A stretch of 40,680 nt of DNA from Phaeobacter sp. (GCF_022825805.1 NZ_JAJDWC010000063.1:1-40680), one strand, 5' to 3'; counted from the stretch's first letter, positions 1-8,866 are shown. Made by a program: numbers and translations. The notes: generated by a model not told the origin, from the letters alone.

Positions 1-96
1 GCGATGACTGCGCACGCAAGCCTCAAGCTCTCGACGCTCTGAAGGGGTAAGAAAACCGGGGCGGATCATGAGCCTAACTGAACCGTTTTCACGCAT
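1..96 (-). CDS. IS630-family transposase, N-terminal fragment cut by window edge
   Basis: An open frame starts at ATG 96-94 and runs off the left edge after 32 codons. The residues LTPSERRELEACVRSHR (about 16-32) resemble the start of IS630-family transposases, where this stretch leads into the helix-turn-helix. This family cuts and pastes DNA with a DDE active site, which is not visible here. A second in-frame ATG lies at 69-67. The call rests on a short stretch recognised from memory, so the family assignment is probable rather than certain. Confidence 0.6.
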   Translation of the reverse strand, partial: MRENGSVRLMIRPGFLTPSERRELEACVRSHR

Positions 97-138
97 GACG
101 TCAACTCATCAAAACTCGGAAGTTCGATGACGCTAAGT
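1..138 (-). mobile_element. End of an IS630-type insertion sequence
   Basis: The first ~136 bases do not continue the acyl-CoA ligase that starts at 137. On the minus strand they hold the first 32 codons of an IS630-like transposase plus about 40 bases of untranslated element end. IS630 elements insert at TA dinucleotides and duplicate them, and the junction lies in a TA-rich spot (134-142), which fits. The exact outer end cannot be fixed without the other end of the element, which lies outside the window. Confidence 0.65.
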
Positions 139-1291
139 ATATGACGAACTGATCCGCGCGGAAACCGGGCTCAGCCAGTGGCCGGACCTGGATGAAAACA
201 CGGCTTCCAGCCTGTGCTACACCTCCGGCACCACCGGACATCCGAAAGGGGTTGAATACACTCATCGCACCAGTGTTCTGCATTCTCTAGGGGGCAACCA
301 GCCCGACGGCATGGGGCTGCGCGCCCGTGACACTGTGTTGGCCGTGGTGCCAATGTTTCACGTGAACGCCTGGGGCACCCCGTACATCGCAGCTTCGGTG
401 GGCGCAAAGCTTGTGCTGCCGGGCCCCCATCTTGATGGCGCCAGCTTGGCCCGGCTGATTGATGCAGAAAAAGTAACGTTGGCGTTGGGCGTCCCGACCA
501 TCTGGATGGGGCTCCTGAAAGGGCTGGAAGAAACCGGTGCAACAGCGCAGTCGCTGGAGCGCACAATCGTCGGAGGCTCGGCTCTGCCAACGGTGATGAT
601 CCCCACCTTCCGCGACAAATACGGTGTTGATCTCATCCATGCATGGGGCATGACCGAGACGAGCCCCCTCGGCACGTTGAACCAGCTGTTACAAAAACAC
701 GATGATCTGGATGATACGGCCAAGGCCAAACTGCGAGAGGGACAGGGCCGCCCGCCATATGGTGTCGACCTGCGGATTGTCGATGACAGCGGCACCGTTC
801 GGCCACGCGATGGCATGACACAGGGCAATCTGCAGATCTCGGGCCACTGGGTGGTGGATCAATACTTCCGCGCAGAGACCACAGCGCTCACCCCGGATGG
901 GTGGTTTGACACCGGAGATGTCGCAACCCTGGACCAGGATGGCTATGTGATCATCCGCGACCGGTCAAAAGACATCATCAAATCCGGCGGCGAATGGATT
1001 TCGACCGTGGAGTTGGAAGATATCGCAATGTCCCACCCAAAGGTGGCCCAAGCAGCAGCCATCGCAGCCCAGCATCCGAAATGGGACGAACGTCCTGTAG
1101 TGCTTGCGATTGCAAGCGATCCCGATCTGACGGAGGAAGAGCTGCTGGCGCATTATGACGGACGGGTCGCCAAATGGCAGGTGCCCGACAGGGTGATCTT
1201 TGTCGATGATCTGCCGCTTGGTGGGACAGGTAAGGTTTTGAAGACAAAGTTGCGCGATACATACGGCGGCTGTCTGATGCCAGACCAATGA
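137..1291 (+). pseudogene. Acyl-CoA ligase (DmdB/FadD-like), 5' end lost to IS insertion
   Basis: The frame opens after a TAA at 134-136, and about 384 C-terminal residues of an AMP-forming acyl-CoA ligase follow. The family is usually about 540 residues, so roughly 155 N-terminal residues are missing. Visible core motifs are the ATP-binding loop YTSGTTGHPKG (218-250), HAWGMTE (about 640-660), the GWFDTGD hinge region, and the PLGGTGKVLK motif with the catalytic lysine at 1232-1234. The sequence looks close to DmdB, the 3-methylmercaptopropionyl-CoA ligase of roseobacter DMSP demethylation, but paralogous fatty-acid ligases cannot be excluded. The body of the gene is free of stops, so the break looks recent. 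An ATG at 311 could start a shorter product, but that would lack the ATP loop, so activity is unlikely. Confidence 0.8.
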
Positions 1292-1369
1292 TGGCTCTTT
1301 GGGCGCCCTGTGACCGCACCGCCGTTGGGCTTTGGTCCCATGAAAGCACTGCGCCATAGGTCTTAACTC

Positions 1370-1400
1370 CAGACAAATTTATCTGTTAAGCCTCACTTAA
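1370..1400 (+). promoter_or_regulatory. CtrA-type box with upstream 19-base element, motB promoter
   Basis: TTAA (1386-1389), a 7-base spacer, then TTAA (1397-1400) matches the full CtrA consensus TTAA-N7-TTAA of Alphaproteobacteria. Just upstream and overlapping it, 1370-1388 carries CAGACAAATTTATCTGTTA, which recurs with one difference at 2319-2337 in front of flgE. The core AGACAAATTTATCT is nearly palindromic. The box lies 47 bases before the motB start, a sensible distance for an activator site overlapping the -35 region. Confidence 0.65.
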
Positions 1401-1446
1401 GACACAGCCTGATATCCCTATCAATGGGTGAAAATAGGTGGTGGAT

Positions 1447-2283
1447 ATGAGCGCACAGAGCAATGTGGCGCCCATTATCATCAAGAAGAAGAAATCAGGT
1501 GGTGGCGATGGTCACCACGGTGGTGCCTGGAAGGTCGCATATGCGGACTTCGTGACGGCGATGATGGCTTTCTTCATGTTGATGTGGCTGCTCAACGCAA
1601 CGACGGAAAAACAACGCAAAGGGCTGGCGGATTATTTCTCTCCGTCTATCCCACTGAGCCGGATATCCGGCGGCGGCAACGGGGCCTTCAACGGCGACAG
1701 CATGTTCTCTGAACAGGTGAAGGTGCGCAACGGCACCGGTGCGTCTGCGGCCAATCCGGTCGACGCGCAGCAGGCGCGTGGTGACACTGGCGTGGATCAA
1801 TCTGATCAGCGCCAGAAAGCAGACGAACAATTCCGCGCGCTGGAAGAAGAACTGAAAGGGCGCGGTGGCGAGAGCATGGTCTCGACCGAAATGGCACGCC
1901 ACATCATCACGCGGGTCACCGACGAGGGCTTGGTCATTGAATTGTTCGATACCGAAGGCTCCCCCTTGTTCAAAGAAGACACATCCGAACCGACGCTGCT
2001 GTATCGTGACATTGTGGCCATGGTTGCCCGGGTGACATCGGTGGTTGAAAACAACATCGCAGTTGGCGGGCACACGCGCTCCCACCCGGTGGTTGTGGCC
2101 GACAATCCGGTCTGGAGCCTGTCCCATGATCGCGCCGACATGACACGGGTCATGCTCGAAGCGGGTGGCACAACCTCCAAACGCATTGAACGGGTGACAG
2201 GACATGCCGATAGGGATTTGACCGATCGGAACCCGATGGCGGCGCGCAACAACAGGATCGAAATCATCCTCTTGCGGAAATAA
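1447..2283 (+). CDS. motB: Flagellar stator protein MotB
   Basis: MotB anchors the stator ring to peptidoglycan and carries the ion-binding aspartate. From ATG 1447 the protein has 278 residues. It has a Lys/Gly/His-rich cytoplasmic start (13-27), a single membrane helix (about 33-52) with the conserved Asp34 in YADFVTAMMAFF, a flexible linker, and a C-terminal OmpA/MotB-type peptidoglycan-binding domain (about 145-278) with the GHTRSHP and NNRIEIILLRK motifs. GTG codons at 1438 and 1441 are possible starts, but AGGTGG at 1436-1441 fits as ribosome site for ATG 1447. MotA is about 11 kb away (12951), so the stator pair is split between two transcription units. The gene is first in the run leading to flgE-K-L-I. 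Confidence 0.95.
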   Translation: MSAQSNVAPIIIKKKKSGGGDGHHGGAWKVAYADFVTAMMAFFMLMWLLNATTEKQRKGLADYFSPSIPLSRISGGGNGAFNGDSMFSEQVKVRNGTGASAANPVDAQQARGDTGVDQSDQRQKADEQFRALEEELKGRGGESMVSTEMARHIITRVTDEGLVIELFDTEGSPLFKEDTSEPTLLYRDIVAMVARVTSVVENNIAVGGHTRSHPVVVADNPVWSLSHDRADMTRVMLEAGGTTSKRIERVTGHADRDLTDRNPMAARNNRIEIILLRK

Positions 2284-2318
2284 TTCATGGAAAGCCCTAA
2301 TCCGGGCGGCAAACAGAG

Positions 2319-2349
2319 CAGACAATTTTATCTGTTAGCCGCCCGTTAA
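2319..2349 (+). promoter_or_regulatory. CtrA-type box with upstream 19-base element, flgE promoter
   Basis: TTAG (2335-2338), a 7-base spacer and TTAA (2346-2349) form a CtrA box with one base off consensus. The 19 bases at 2319-2337 repeat those at 1370-1388 with a single change, in the same position relative to the box. The box ends 58 bases before the preferred flgE start. This suggests that flgE-K-L-I can be transcribed separately from motB. Confidence 0.6.
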
Positions 2350-2407
2350 TGGCCCATCGGCTAGCTGTTGCATCAAGAAAGATTCGATGCAGCAGAAAGG
2401 CGTGTCC

Positions 2408-3709
2408 ATGACTATTTCTTCTTCGCTTAATGCCGGCGTGTCCGGATTGACCGCGAATGCCAGCCGCTTGGCTTCTATTTCAGATAACATCGCGAATTCT
2501 TCGACAGCGGGCTACAAGCGCGTCCAAACCGATTTCCATTCCATGGTCATGGGATCGTCCGGCGGCACCTATTCCGCAGGCGGCGTTCGCACGACAAACA
2601 CCCGTTTGATTGACGAACGCGGGCCGCTTGTCTCGACCAATAATGCAACCGATCTCGCGGTTCGTGGCCGTGGCATGCTGCCTGTGACCTCCATCACCGA
2701 AGTGGAATTGGGCACCAGCAATCCGCAGATGATGCTGACCACCACGGCATCCTTCCGCACCAATGCGGACGGTATCCTGACCACCGAATCCGGTCTGGTT
2801 CTGATGGGGTGGCCCGCGCAATCTGATGGCACCATCCCGCCCTATGCGCGCGACACTTCCGACGGGCTCGAACCTGTACAGTTCAACGTGAACAAACTGT
2901 CCGGTGAGCCAACGACTGAAATGTCTCTGGGCGTGAACCTGCCTGCGACCGCAACAGAATCCACATCCGCTGGCACACCAGAAAATCTGTCGATTGAATA
3001 TTACGACAACCTGGGCAAGTCCGAGAGCCTGCAGATCGAATTTTCGCCAACCGTTCCGGCCACTGGTGAATCCAATGAATGGACGATGACCATCACCGAC
3101 ACCGCGACAGATGCGGCGCCGATTGGGGAATACACACTGACCTTTGATGACAACCGCACATCTGGTGGTGCCCTGAATGCAGTTACCGCCACCACTGGTG
3201 GTGCCTATGACCCAACTACAGGCTCCATCATCGTGAACGTTGCGGGTGGTCCAATGGAAATCAACATCGGCACCCTCGGCGATGATAATGGCCTGACACA
3301 GCTGTCGGATACGTTTGCACCCGCATCCATTTCCAAAGATGGCGCACCCGTTGGTAACTTCACCGGTGTTGAAATCGACGAAGCCGGTTTTGTCCGCGCC
3401 AACTATGACACCGGCGTAAGCCGCGTGGTGTATCAGGTGCCGCTGGTGGATCTGCCCAACCCCAATGGCATGATCGCCATGGATCGCCAGACCTACATGC
3501 CATCCAGCGAAAGTGGATCTTACTTCCTGTGGAACGCAGGTGAAGGTCCAACAGGCGATATTCTGGGTTATGCACGCGAGGAATCGGCAACCGATGTCGC
3601 GGGTGAATTGACCAATATGATCCAGACCCAGCGGGCCTATTCATCGAACGCGAAGGTGATCCAGACCGTGGACGAGATGTTGCAGGAAACGACCAACATC
3701 AAGCGCTGA
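2408..3709 (+). CDS. flgE: Flagellar hook protein FlgE
   Basis: FlgE polymerises into the hook, the universal joint outside the outer membrane. From ATG 2408 it has 433 residues. The N-terminal rod/hook signature is clear (SLNAGVSGLTANASRLASIS followed by DNIANSSTAGYKRV), and the C-terminal coiled-coil D0 segment ends with NMIQTQRAYSSNAKVIQTVDEM. The middle is a Thr/Gly/Asp-rich variable domain. An ATG at 2387 would add seven residues. AGAAAGG at 2393-2399 favours 2408, where homologues also begin. It is followed after 48 bases by flgK. Confidence 0.95.
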   Translation: MTISSSLNAGVSGLTANASRLASISDNIANSSTAGYKRVQTDFHSMVMGSSGGTYSAGGVRTTNTRLIDERGPLVSTNNATDLAVRGRGMLPVTSITEVELGTSNPQMMLTTTASFRTNADGILTTESGLVLMGWPAQSDGTIPPYARDTSDGLEPVQFNVNKLSGEPTTEMSLGVNLPATATESTSAGTPENLSIEYYDNLGKSESLQIEFSPTVPATGESNEWTMTITDTATDAAPIGEYTLTFDDNRTSGGALNAVTATTGGAYDPTTGSIIVNVAGGPMEINIGTLGDDNGLTQLSDTFAPASISKDGAPVGNFTGVEIDEAGFVRANYDTGVSRVVYQVPLVDLPNPNGMIAMDRQTYMPSSESGSYFLWNAGEGPTGDILGYAREESATDVAGELTNMIQTQRAYSSNAKVIQTVDEMLQETTNIKR

Positions 3710-3757
3710 TAACGCGTCCATTCCTCTGAAACAGACCTTCTGAAAGCTGATTGACCT

Positions 3758-5206
3758 ATGTCCATTACAAGTGCTCTCAACTCCGCCATGACCGGATTGA
3801 CGGCGGCTGGCCGTTCGACAGGCGTCGTTTCTGAAAACCTGTCGAATGTCCTGACGCCAGGATACTCCCGCCGCACCATCGCGCTGACCAGCGCGGGGGA
3901 CGGCTTCAGCGGGGTGCGTGTCGAGGGCGTGAACCGCGTGCATGATCCCGCACTGCAATCCAGCGTGCGCAACGCGAGTTCTGAAATGGCGGTGTCCCAG
4001 GTCAGGTCAGATTTCTACAGCAGGATGACCGAATTGGTCGGCAATGCCGATGATCCCTATTCGGTCACCCAGCGTCTGACGGATTTCGATAGCGCATTGA
4101 TTGAGGCGATCTCCCGGCCGGACTCCGGCCCACGCCTCAATGACTTGTCCATCCAGGCCGAAGAGCTGGCCCGGTCGATTTCAGACGCTGCAGAGGGTCT
4201 GCGCAACGAAAGAACCCGTGCAGATCGCGCCATTGATGTGCAGGTCAACACCGTGAACGAGGCGCTTCAGAAAATCCAAAAACTGAACGCCAAGATCGCA
4301 ATCAGCCTGAACACCGGATCTGACTCTGCCTCTTTGCTCGATCAGCGTGATATCCTGATCGACGAAGTGAACCAGATCATCCCAGTCAAAGTGGTGGATC
4401 GCGGTCGCGGCCAAGTGGCGATCTTTTCCGAAGGTGGCGCCGTGCTCTTGGATGGCCAACCCGCAGAGCTGACTTTTGACGGCAAGGCGGACACCCTGCC
4501 TTACATGACCATCGACAATGGTCTTCTGTCTGGTCTGCAAATCAACGGTCTGGACGTGGCAACCGGCCCCAACGGCCCCATCCGTGGCGGCACATTGGCG
4601 GCGAATTTCGAAGTTCGCGATGTGCTGACAGTCGAGGCTCAGGAAGACCTGGACGCAATGGCCAAGGATCTGGTTGAGCGGTTTCAGGATCCGGCCGTGG
4701 ACCCAACATTGGCTGCCACAGATCCTGGTCTATTCACCGATCAAGGTGCGTTCTTTGATCCCGCGAACACAGTGGGCATCGCCAACCGTATCGAACTGAA
4801 CAGCCGGGTCGCCATGCAGGGCGACGCCGAAACCTGGCGACTGCGGGACGGATTGAATGCGGCCGCACCTGGTGATGCCGGTGATGCCACACTGCTGCGC
4901 AGCTACACTGATGCACTGGATCAGAAACAGCTGGTTTCCTCCGTGGGCCTAGGCACCGCGAACCTAGATGCCAGCACGCTCAGCGCCAACCTGCTGTCTC
5001 ATTTTGCACAAAGCAAAAACAGCGCCGAACAGGATGTTGCCTTCACGACGGCAACCTTCACCGAAATGCAGCAGCGTGAGTTGGCACAGGGTGTCGACAG
5101 CGATGCTGAACTGCAAAATTTGCTCGTAATTGAAAAAGTCTATCAGGCAAACGCCCGGATGATCACCGTGGTGGATGAACTGATGGACACACTGCTGAGG
5201 ATGTAA
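3758..5206 (+). CDS. flgK: Hook-filament junction protein FlgK (HAP1)
   Basis: FlgK forms the first junction ring between hook and filament. The 482-residue protein begins with the HAP1 signature (SALNSAMTGLTAAGRSTGVV, then SENLSNVLTPGYSRRT) and ends with a D0 coiled coil (LQNLLVIEKVYQANARMITV). A long helical D1 region spans about 60-200 with the typical LDQRD motif near 190. The length is normal for alphaproteobacteria, shorter than the 547 residues of Salmonella. It sits between flgE and flgL, with only three bases before flgL. Confidence 0.93.
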   Translation: MSITSALNSAMTGLTAAGRSTGVVSENLSNVLTPGYSRRTIALTSAGDGFSGVRVEGVNRVHDPALQSSVRNASSEMAVSQVRSDFYSRMTELVGNADDPYSVTQRLTDFDSALIEAISRPDSGPRLNDLSIQAEELARSISDAAEGLRNERTRADRAIDVQVNTVNEALQKIQKLNAKIAISLNTGSDSASLLDQRDILIDEVNQIIPVKVVDRGRGQVAIFSEGGAVLLDGQPAELTFDGKADTLPYMTIDNGLLSGLQINGLDVATGPNGPIRGGTLAANFEVRDVLTVEAQEDLDAMAKDLVERFQDPAVDPTLAATDPGLFTDQGAFFDPANTVGIANRIELNSRVAMQGDAETWRLRDGLNAAAPGDAGDATLLRSYTDALDQKQLVSSVGLGTANLDASTLSANLLSHFAQSKNSAEQDVAFTTATFTEMQQRELAQGVDSDAELQNLLVIEKVYQANARMITVVDELMDTLLRM

Positions 5207-5209
5207 TCG

Positions 5210-6214
5210 ATGATCTTGAACTCCTATGGCGACATGGCCCAACACCTGTTCCTGCGCAATCGGTCGATTGATCTGAAAAGCAATATCTCCACGCTGACGC
5301 AAGAATTGAGCACAGGCAAAACCTCCCAGCTGACGCAAAAGCTCGGCGGCGACCTGACCTATCTTTCCGACGTGGAACGCAACCTTAACAGATTGGAGTC
5401 CTTTCAGGTCGCCAACAACGAGGCTGCATTGTTTGCGTCGTCCGCTCAGAACAACATCACTCTGATCCACGACAATGTGGTGAACCTGACCAGCGATATC
5501 TTCGCTGTCACGACATCACCGAACGACAACACATCACAACAAATCTCCAATCAGGCGCGCGTGTATCTGACGGAATCGATCCGGGCCCTGAACGGTGAAG
5601 CCGCCGGGCGGAGCCTGTTTGCCGGGAAAGACACAGAAACCACCCCGCTGGAAAGCTTTGACACACTGATGTCCAACCTCGTCACAGAGGTCACACCGTT
5701 CTCCACCGCACCTGATATCGTTCAGGCGGTGGAAGACTGGTTCAACGATCCCACCGGTTTCGACGCGGTGATGTACCAAGGCGCCGATGATCCGATGGAT
5801 CCGGTCAACATTGGTCCAAACGAACAAGTGACCGTTTCCCTCACCGCGGATGATGAGGCCTTCAAACAAACACTCAAAAGCCTGGCCATCGCGTCACTGA
5901 TCAACGAACCGGGCCTGTCGCTTACCTCGGACGTGAAATTCGAATTGCTGCGCACGACTGGATCGGAACTGCGCGAAAGCCAGGATCAACTGGTGCAGCT
6001 GCAATCTGATCTTGGCTTTGTCGAGGGCCGGATCGAGGAAACTGCGACCCGCAATGGCGCGGCACAAACCAGCTTGAGCATTGTGTTCAACGAATTGGTT
6101 CAGGCAGATCCTTATGAAACTGCGACCCGTCTCGAAGAGGCACAGTTCCAACTGGAGAGCCTGTTTTCGGTCACCGCCCGGACCTCACAGCTGTCATTGA
6201 TGAGGTTCCTGTAA
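5210..6214 (+). CDS. flgL: Hook-filament junction protein FlgL (HAP3)
   Basis: FlgL is the second junction protein and belongs to the flagellin superfamily. The 334-residue product has flagellin-like helices at both ends: residues 15-45 with ELSTGKTSQL, and the end VTARTSQLSLMRFL. The short variable middle (about 110-230) matches the alphaproteobacterial form. GAGGA about 8 bases upstream supports ATG 5210. Its stop overlaps the flgI start by one base (TAATG), so the two are translationally coupled. Confidence 0.9.
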   Translation: MILNSYGDMAQHLFLRNRSIDLKSNISTLTQELSTGKTSQLTQKLGGDLTYLSDVERNLNRLESFQVANNEAALFASSAQNNITLIHDNVVNLTSDIFAVTTSPNDNTSQQISNQARVYLTESIRALNGEAAGRSLFAGKDTETTPLESFDTLMSNLVTEVTPFSTAPDIVQAVEDWFNDPTGFDAVMYQGADDPMDPVNIGPNEQVTVSLTADDEAFKQTLKSLAIASLINEPGLSLTSDVKFELLRTTGSELRESQDQLVQLQSDLGFVEGRIEETATRNGAAQTSLSIVFNELVQADPYETATRLEEAQFQLESLFSVTARTSQLSLMRFL

Positions 6215-7317
6215 TGCTGCGAATGCTACGCTATGTTCTGGCCCTCATGCTGCTGCCTGCCATGGTGCAAGCCAATGCGATCCGACTGAAAGATCTGGTG
6301 GAATTTGATGGTGTGCGCGGCAACGACCTTGTTGGTTACGGTCTGGTCGTTGGGTTGAATGGCACCGGCGACGGGCTGCGCAACTCCCCGTTTACCGAAG
6401 ACATCATGTCCAACATTTTGGAACGCTTGGGCGTCAATGTCACAGGCGAGCAGTTTCGTCCCAAAAACGTGGCAGCCGTTTTCGTGACGGCCACATTACC
6501 GCCATTTGCCCGGGTTGGTGGCACAGTCGATGTGACTGTGTCAGCCATTGGCGATTCCAAAAGCCTGCTGGGTGGGACGTTGATTATGACCCCTCTGAAC
6601 GCCGCTGACGGGCAGATCTATGCGGTTGCGCAAGGCACCATCCTGGCGGGCGGCGCTGTTGCGGAGGGCGAAGCAGCCTCTGTTACGCAGGGCGTGCCAA
6701 CAGCCGGGGTTATCCCGTCCGGTGCCCGAGTGGAGCGCGAAATCGAATTCGATCTCTCTTCGCTCACCTCTATGCGGCTGGCTCTGCGGGAACCAGATTT
6801 CACCACAGCCGGTCGGATTGAATCCGCAATCAACGCTGAGTTTGGTCGCAACGTGGCCTTGATGCGCGATTCCGGAACGGTGGAGGTGGATGTGCAGCGC
6901 ACCAACACCCGCTCTACTGCGCACGCCGTTGGAAGGATGGAAAACATTCTCGTGGAACCGCAACGCAAAGCCCGCGTGGTGGTTGATCAGCGTTCCGGCA
7001 CAATCGTTATGGGCAGCGATGTCCGTATCTCTCGTGTTGCCGTCGCCCAGGGCAACCTGACGCTCCGGATCGAAGAGACGCCGCTTGTTGTCCAGCCAAA
7101 CCCATTCTCGGATGGAGAAACCGTCGTCGTGCCGCGCACCGGCGCCGCCATCGAAGAGGAAGAGGGCATCCAGCTTGCCGAGGTGCCAGAAACGACGACA
7201 CTGTCGGAGGTCGTCGCGGGGCTCAATGCGCTTGGCGTATCACCCCGCGATATGATCGACATCCTCAAGAGCCTAAAGGCCGCTGGTGCCTTGCACGCTG
7301 AGTTTGTGGTCAGATAA
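6214..7317 (+). CDS. flgI: Flagellar P-ring protein FlgI
   Basis: FlgI forms the periplasmic P-ring bushing around the rod. The 367-residue protein starts with a Sec signal peptide (about 1-20, MLRMLRYVLALMLLPAMVQA). It then has the strongly conserved mature start IRLKDLVEFDGVRGNDLVGY and the GLNGTGDGLRNSPFT motif (about 49-63), and it ends with the family signature SPRDMIDILKSLKAAGALHA. The length is typical. It is the last gene of the motB-flgEKLI run and is followed by a clear terminator. Confidence 0.96.
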   Translation: MLRMLRYVLALMLLPAMVQANAIRLKDLVEFDGVRGNDLVGYGLVVGLNGTGDGLRNSPFTEDIMSNILERLGVNVTGEQFRPKNVAAVFVTATLPPFARVGGTVDVTVSAIGDSKSLLGGTLIMTPLNAADGQIYAVAQGTILAGGAVAEGEAASVTQGVPTAGVIPSGARVEREIEFDLSSLTSMRLALREPDFTTAGRIESAINAEFGRNVALMRDSGTVEVDVQRTNTRSTAHAVGRMENILVEPQRKARVVVDQRSGTIVMGSDVRISRVAVAQGNLTLRIEETPLVVQPNPFSDGETVVVPRTGAAIEEEEGIQLAEVPETTTLSEVVAGLNALGVSPRDMIDILKSLKAAGALHAEFVVR

Positions 7318-7342
7318 CCACCAACACCGATGATCAAACATG

Positions 7343-7373
7343 AAACCCCGGTCCTGCGAGGCCGGGGTTTTTT
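7343..7373 (+). terminator. Rho-independent terminator after flgI
   Basis: A 9-base-pair stem AAACCCCGG/CCGGGGTTT (7343-7351 and 7362-7370) runs into six T residues (7368-7373), 26 bases after the flgI stop. Confidence 0.9.
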
Positions 7374-7776
7374 CATGCCATTTCATTTTATGCAGGTTCA
7401 ATGCACAGGGAGACATCCCGCAATCCTGACAGCGCAAAATTCGCCTACTACCACCAGCTATTTGGCAAGCAACATAGATCACCTGGCGAAACGGACGGTG
7501 CCCCATGCCAGTGATCGAACCTACAGATCACCCGCGCATGGCCGGACCACTCCATGGCAGTAAGCGCACCTTGGGCCCTGTTATCCCCAATGATACACCG
7601 CGCCGCAAAACAGGCTGTGCAGAGATGACCGGGACGAACAGCCTGGCATGTACGGTTAGGGGGTGTGTTTGACCTTGGAGCGCCATTGGAATGATCCGGC
7701 CGCAAACGCAGGGGAGACCTCTTGTTTGGCCGCTACAGTAAACTCGATCAGACCCTGCACTGGTGTCGACACAAAA
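7374..7776. other. Gap between converging flagellar operons, no supported gene
   Basis: About 400 bases lie between the flgI terminator and the fliP terminator. A 55-codon frame on the plus strand (ATG 7505 to TGA at 7670) has a weak GGACGG upstream, but I recognise nothing in it. The minus-strand frame across 7448-7705 has an untypical, Cys/Trp/Pro-rich composition. Neither is called as a gene. I saw no tRNA, repeat array or recognisable promoter here. Confidence 0.4.
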
Positions 7777-7804
7777 AACCCGAGTGGACAACGCCACTCG
7801 GGTT
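7773..7804 (-). terminator. Rho-independent terminator after fliP
   Basis: An 11-base-pair perfect stem AACCCGAGTGG/CCACTCGGGTT (7777-7787 and 7794-7804) has a 6-base loop. Read on the minus strand it is followed by a T run (A residues at 7773-7778). It lies 26 bases beyond the fliP stop. Confidence 0.9.
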
Positions 7805-7829
7805 CATCGCATTAAAGATGGCAAACCTT

Positions 7830-8573
7830 TTAGGGGTAATAGCTCCGAACCAGAGCTGTGGCGATCAGGCTCCAGCCATCGGCAACCACAAAGAACGCCA
7901 GTTTAAACGGCAGGGACACCACCGCAGGTGGAACCATCATCATACCCATCGACATCAAAACGGCCGCGACAACAAGATCGATCACCAGGAAGGGTAAAAA
8001 CACCAGAAACCCAACCTGAAACGCCCGAGCAATTTCCGACAGGATGAAGCTGGACACCAGCGCCGAAAGGGGTGCGTCCGCTGTTGGGTCAATTCCCGCT
8101 GTACCCGGCCGCAGATCCGCGATGGCATAGAATGTGTCGGGATCGAGCCGCGCTGCCATAAACTCACGGAACGGCTGCAAGGCGAGGGTCATGCCAGTTT
8201 CAACATCCACCTGTTCTTCGATGAACGGATTGATCCCGGTGTTCCAGGCTTCGGTAAAAACCGGCTCCATCACAAAGTAGGTCAGGAACAACGCCAGACT
8301 GATCATCAGCATGTTTGGCGGCGCCTGCTGCAACCCGATGCCCTGGCGCACAATCGAAAGCACGGTCACCAGGAACGGAAAGCAGGTGATCATGATCAAC
8401 AGCCCGGGCGCAAGGCTCAGAACCGTAATCAAGATGATCAGCTGAATCGATCGCGCCGACAGTGAATTGCCGTCGCCCAGTGATAAGCTCAGATCTTGTG
8501 CCGCGGCCGGATGCGCCGTTGCCAGCAAAGCCAGGCTGGCAACGGCCAAAACAAGTGAAAAACTGCGTGTCAT
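7830..8573 (-). CDS. fliP: Flagellar export gate protein FliP
   Basis: FliP builds the core of the type III export gate with FliQ and FliR in the inner membrane. The 247-residue protein has a cleavable signal peptide (about 1-25, ending HPAAAQ), as usual for FliP. A helix around 45-65 follows, then the family signature SIVRQGIGLQQAPPNMLMIS (about 74-93), and the C-terminal helices contain FLVIDLVVAAVLMSMGMMMV. Its start overlaps the fliN stop by four bases (ATGA). It is the last gene of fliF-fliH-fliN-fliP. A partner FliO was not found in the window. Confidence 0.96.
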   Translation of the reverse strand: MTRSFSLVLAVASLALLATAHPAAAQDLSLSLGDGNSLSARSIQLIILITVLSLAPGLLIMITCFPFLVTVLSIVRQGIGLQQAPPNMLMISLALFLTYFVMEPVFTEAWNTGINPFIEEQVDVETGMTLALQPFREFMAARLDPDTFYAIADLRPGTAGIDPTADAPLSALVSSFILSEIARAFQVGFLVFLPFLVIDLVVAAVLMSMGMMMVPPAVVSLPFKLAFFVVADGWSLIATALVRSYYP

Positions 8574-8866
8574 CCCAGCCCGCTTTGCAGATCGGCGATT
8601 TCCGTCAGCCGAACAGACAATTGACCAGCCTGCTCGCCCTCCATTTCCTCCAGTTGGCCGCGCGCAACCAACCGGTCGCCAACGTAAAGATCCACAGGAT
8701 CTTCGACACGTTTATCGAGCGTCAGAATGGCATTTTCGCCAAGGTTGACCAGATCGCGGATCAACGGTCGTGCTTTCCCAACAGAGACCACAACCTCTAC
8801 TGGAACGGATACAAATGGGTTACCGCCATCTTGGGATTTCTTGTTCATTTCGGCAGGGTTATCCAT
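8570..8866 (-). CDS. fliN: Flagellar motor switch protein FliN
   Basis: FliN forms the lower C-ring and helps bind CheY-P and dock export substrates. From ATG 8866 it has 98 residues. The first ~20 are polar, and the rest is one SpoA domain with VPVEVVVSVGKARPLIRDLV and the acidic, hydrophobic turn VDLYVGDRLVARG. An ATG at 8881 is possible, but GAGGA about 8 bases before 8866 and the overlap with the fliH stop favour the shorter form. It is the only C-ring gene in the window, as fliG and fliM are absent. Confidence 0.92.
   Translation of the reverse strand: MDNPAEMNKKSQDGGNPFVSVPVEVVVSVGKARPLIRDLVNLGENAILTLDKRVEDPVDLYVGDRLVARGQLEEMEGEQAGQLSVRLTEIADLQSGLG

Noticed and set aside
171-828. Long minus-strand frames across the acyl-CoA ligase
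   Set aside because: They mirror the ligase coding strand in a high-GC gene, with no family resemblance and no own ribosome sites.
7448-7705. 85-residue minus-strand frame in the flgI-fliP gap
   Set aside because: Odd composition rich in Cys, Trp, Pro and His, no ribosome site, no recognisable motif.
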